Below are positions 61,875-64,000 of a stretch of DNA of 64,000 nucleotides, one piece after another. Each line of letters starts with the position of its first letter. Within the stretch, counting starts at the first letter, position 1. The position numbers and the translations under genes were made by a program. The stretch is from Kitasatospora indigofera. Lineage in GTDB: Bacteria; Actinomycetota; Actinomycetes; Streptomycetales; Streptomycetaceae. The notes below the pieces were generated by a model, which saw nothing but the letters and a program-made list of their open reading frames with translations, searched no databases and was not told the origin of the DNA. Location of the stretch: positions 62,001 to 126,000 of the forward strand of contig NZ_BNBO01000021.1 in assembly GCF_014655955.1 (NCBI RefSeq). Reading direction: 5' to 3'.

Positions 61875-62834
61875 ATGCGGCTGCGCTGCGCCGTGCTCGA
61901 CGACTACCAGGACGTCGCCACCACCCTGGCCGACTGGAGCCCCGTCCAGGACCGGGTGGAGGTCACCACCTTCACCGAGCACTTCGCCACCGACGACGAA
62001 CTGGCCACCGCGGTGGCGGACTTCGACATCATCGTGACCCTGCGCGAACGCGTCCCGTTCCGCGCCGCGCTGCTCGACCGGCTGCCCCGGCTCAAGCTGC
62101 TGATCGCCTCCGGCATGCGCAACTCGGTCATCGACCTCGCGGCCGCCGGCCGCAACGGCGTCACCGTCTGCGGCACCGGCAGCTCCGCCACCCCGCCGGT
62201 CGAACTGACCTGGGCCCTGCTGCTCGGGCTGGCGCGCGGCATCGTCACCGAGAACACCGCCCTGCGGACGGACGGCCCCTGGCAGTCCACCGTCGGCGCC
62301 GACCTGCACGGCCGCCGGCTGGGGCTGCTCGGACTCGGGAAGACCGGCAGCCGGGTGGCCCGGGTGGGGCTGGCCTTCGGCATGGAGGTGACGGCCTGGA
62401 GCCAGCACCTCAGCAAGGAGCGCGCGGACCAGGTCGGCGTCGAACTGGCTCCGTCCAAGGAGGAGTTGCTGCGGACCAGCGACTTCGTCTCGCTGCACCT
62501 GGTGCTCGGCGACCGCACCCGCGGCCTGCTCGGCGCCCCCGAACTGGCGCTGCTGCGGCCCACCGCCTACCTGGTCAACACCTCCCGCTCGGGCCTGGTC
62601 GACCAGGACGCCCTGCTCGACGCGCTGCACGCGGGCCGGATCGCTGGCGCCGGCGTCGACGTGTTCGACATCGAGCCGCTGCCGGCCGGCCACCCGATGC
62701 GCACCGCCCCCCGGCTGCTGGCCACCCCGCACCTGGGCTACGTGGCGGAGAGCAACTACCGCACGTACTACGGCCAGGCCGTCGAGGACATCGAGGCCTA
62801 CCTGGCCGGCGCGCCGGTCCGCCGGCTCGGCTGA
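61875..62834 (+). CDS. D-isomer-specific 2-hydroxyacid dehydrogenase
   Basis: 319 residues. Nucleotide-binding motif GLLGLGKTGSRVA, Arg in VNTSRSGLVDQDAL, Glu in DVFDIEPLP and the catalytic His in ATPHLGYV. It interconverts a 2-hydroxy acid and a 2-oxo acid with NAD(P)H. The N-terminal catalytic lobe (VLDDYQDVA, FDIIVTLRERVPF) is typical of the actinobacterial group. It is one base from the previous gene, with GGAGAGGA before ATG 61875. In the pathway it could reduce the keto acid substrate or oxidise an isomerised hydroxyacid. Confidence 0.92.
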   Translation: MRLRCAVLDDYQDVATTLADWSPVQDRVEVTTFTEHFATDDELATAVADFDIIVTLRERVPFRAALLDRLPRLKLLIASGMRNSVIDLAAAGRNGVTVCGTGSSATPPVELTWALLLGLARGIVTENTALRTDGPWQSTVGADLHGRRLGLLGLGKTGSRVARVGLAFGMEVTAWSQHLSKERADQVGVELAPSKEELLRTSDFVSLHLVLGDRTRGLLGAPELALLRPTAYLVNTSRSGLVDQDALLDALHAGRIAGAGVDVFDIEPLPAGHPMRTAPRLLATPHLGYVAESNYRTYYGQAVEDIEAYLAGAPVRRLG

Positions 62835-62934
62835 CCCGGCGGCCGGGCTGGCCCCGGCACCCGTACGAGGCCGGGTGCCGCGCGCCCCGGCGCCCACACC
62901 CCCCTTTCCGTTCCGCCGATTTGGAGAACCACCG

Positions 62935-64000
62935 GTGAGCAGCCCGCACCGCCGCATGATGAAGCTCGGCGCCTTCCTGCCCGCGCCCGGCCACCACGTC
63001 GCCGCCTGGCGCCACCCCGAGGCCCGCCCCGACGGCGGCCTGGACTTCGACTACTACCGCTCACTGGTGCGGACCGCCGAGCGCGGCCGGTTCGACATGG
63101 TGTTCCTGTCCGACGGGGCCGGCGTGCGCACCAAGTACAAGGACGCCGACGAGCTCAGCCGGCAGGGCCGGATGGTCCACTTCGAGCCCATGACGCTGCT
63201 CTCGGCCCTCGCCGTGCACACCACCCACATCGGCCTGACCGCGACCTGCTCGACCACGTACAACGAACCCTTCACCGTCGCCCGGCAGTTCGCCTCGCTG
63301 GACCACCTCAGCGCGGGCCGCTCCGGCTGGAACGTGGTGACCTCCGCCACCGACGCCGAGGCCCGCAACTACAACCTGGACAAGCAGCCCGAGCACGCCG
63401 CCCGCTACCACCGGGCCCGGGAGTTCATGGAGGTGGTCACCGGCCTCTGGGACAGCTGGGAGGACGACGCCTTCCTCCACGACAAGGAGTCCGGCCGCTT
63501 CTTCGACCCGGAGAAGCTGCACATCCTCGGCCACCGGGGCGAGCACTTCTCGGTCAAGGGCCCGCTCAACGTGGCCCGGCCGCCGCAGGGCTACCCGGTG
63601 ATCGTGCAGGCCGGGTCGTCCCCGGACGGGCAGGACTTCGCGGCCCGCTGGGCCGAGGTGGTGTTCACCGTGCAGCAGACCCTGGACCAGGCGCAGGTCT
63701 ACTACCGGGGCCTGAAGAAGCAGGTCGCCGACCACGGCCGCGACCCGGAGGACGTGAAGATCCTGCCCGGCGCCTTCATCGTGGTGGGCCGCACCCAGGC
63801 CGAGGCCGAGGACAAGTACGAGACCCTGCAGGCGCTGGTCGACCCCGTCGTCGGGCTCGGCATGCTCTCGTACCAGCTCGGCATGGTCGACATCTCCGGC
63901 TACCCGCTGGACGGCCCGCTGCCCGAACTGCCCGCCACCGAGGGCAGCACCAGCAAGCAGCAGACCATCTACGACCAGGCGAGGCGGCAGGGCCTGACCA
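62935..64000 (+). CDS. LLM-class FMN monooxygenase, NtaA/SnaA/DmoA type (cut by the window end)
   Basis: First 355 codons of a flavin-dependent monooxygenase. MKLGAFLPAPGHHVAAWRHPEA, FDMVFLSDGAG, TTYNEPFTVARQFASLDHLSAGRSGWNVVTS (in pieces), NYNLDKQPEH and VIVQAGSSPDGQDFAARWAEVVFT are diagnostic of the nitrilotriacetate/pristinamycin-IIA monooxygenase family, which uses FMNH2 from a separate reductase to oxidise C-N, C-S or C-H bonds. GTG 62935 has GGAGAA at seven bases. A 100-bp gap separates it from the dehydrogenase. The stop lies beyond base 64000. Confidence 0.93.
   Translation, partial: MSSPHRRMMKLGAFLPAPGHHVAAWRHPEARPDGGLDFDYYRSLVRTAERGRFDMVFLSDGAGVRTKYKDADELSRQGRMVHFEPMTLLSALAVHTTHIGLTATCSTTYNEPFTVARQFASLDHLSAGRSGWNVVTSATDAEARNYNLDKQPEHAARYHRAREFMEVVTGLWDSWEDDAFLHDKESGRFFDPEKLHILGHRGEHFSVKGPLNVARPPQGYPVIVQAGSSPDGQDFAARWAEVVFTVQQTLDQAQVYYRGLKKQVADHGRDPEDVKILPGAFIVVGRTQAEAEDKYETLQALVDPVVGLGMLSYQLGMVDISGYPLDGPLPELPATEGSTSKQQTIYDQARRQGLT

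Overview
The window comes from a high-GC actinomycete, most probably a Streptomycetaceae member (Streptomyces or Kitasatospora). The evidence is the extreme G+C at third codon positions, frequent GTG and TTG starts, ATGA/GTGA overlaps between co-oriented genes, an SCO2322-type protein, a SigE-family sigma factor, a fused RNase H/acid phosphatase and an actinobacterial rnpB. No tRNA, rRNA, insertion sequence, prophage or CRISPR array was seen. Gene calls rest on translated motifs and family recognition from memory; no database search was possible.

Layout. 1-12.2 kb: the 3' end of a secreted GH18 chitinase; a SigE-family sigma factor with a membrane partner; a divergent MarR/MFS pair; a protein O-mannosyltransferase; a FetB-like permease; a yybP-ykoY (Mn2+) riboswitch in front of a TMEM165/GDT1-type exporter; a membrane protein with a peptidoglycan-binding domain; and a DHA2 drug exporter with a fused winged-helix tail. 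12.3-15.7 kb: three separately terminated genes for a PLP decarboxylase, an ABM-fold monooxygenase and a FabF-like ketosynthase. 15.7-21.7 kb (minus strand): a cobalamin riboswitch heads an operon for two membrane-anchored surface proteins and an ECF transporter, read here as a vitamin B12 uptake system. 21.8-31 kb: a KstR-like TetR regulator; a glycosyltransferase/methyltransferase/alpha-alpha-barrel operon; cell-envelope genes including an amidase; a methyltransferase; and a 51-residue ORF. 31-46.8 kb: mostly housekeeping genes, namely an S9 peptidase, NIF3, a zinc-ribbon protein, RNase H/phosphatase, YaaA, an RNB nuclease, an MFS pump, rnpB, a 1071-residue HEAT-like protein, a DUF4288-like protein and a Nudix hydrolase.

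47.1 kb to the right edge is the most interesting part: a candidate undescribed biosynthetic cluster. A sensorless CitA/DcuS-like kinase and its CitB/DcuR-like regulator are followed by two co-oriented transcription units. Each unit is preceded by the same exact 14-bp element (48766-48779 and 53765-53778). Unit 1 encodes an MFS exporter and a 1099-residue protein joining 21 Ycf48-type propeller repeats to an RraA-like aldolase domain. Unit 2 encodes a stand-alone adenylation enzyme, a carrier protein fused to a complete citrate synthase, an aconitase-family isomerase, a 459-residue protein of unknown family, a dipeptide-epimerase-like enolase-superfamily enzyme, a D-2-hydroxyacid dehydrogenase and an FMN monooxygenase cut by the window end. 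The inferred chemistry is a carrier-tethered version of the citrate/aconitate chain-extension logic.

Other notable points are 16-17-bp tandem repeats just after stop codons at three loci, and two riboswitches of different ligand class within 14 kb.
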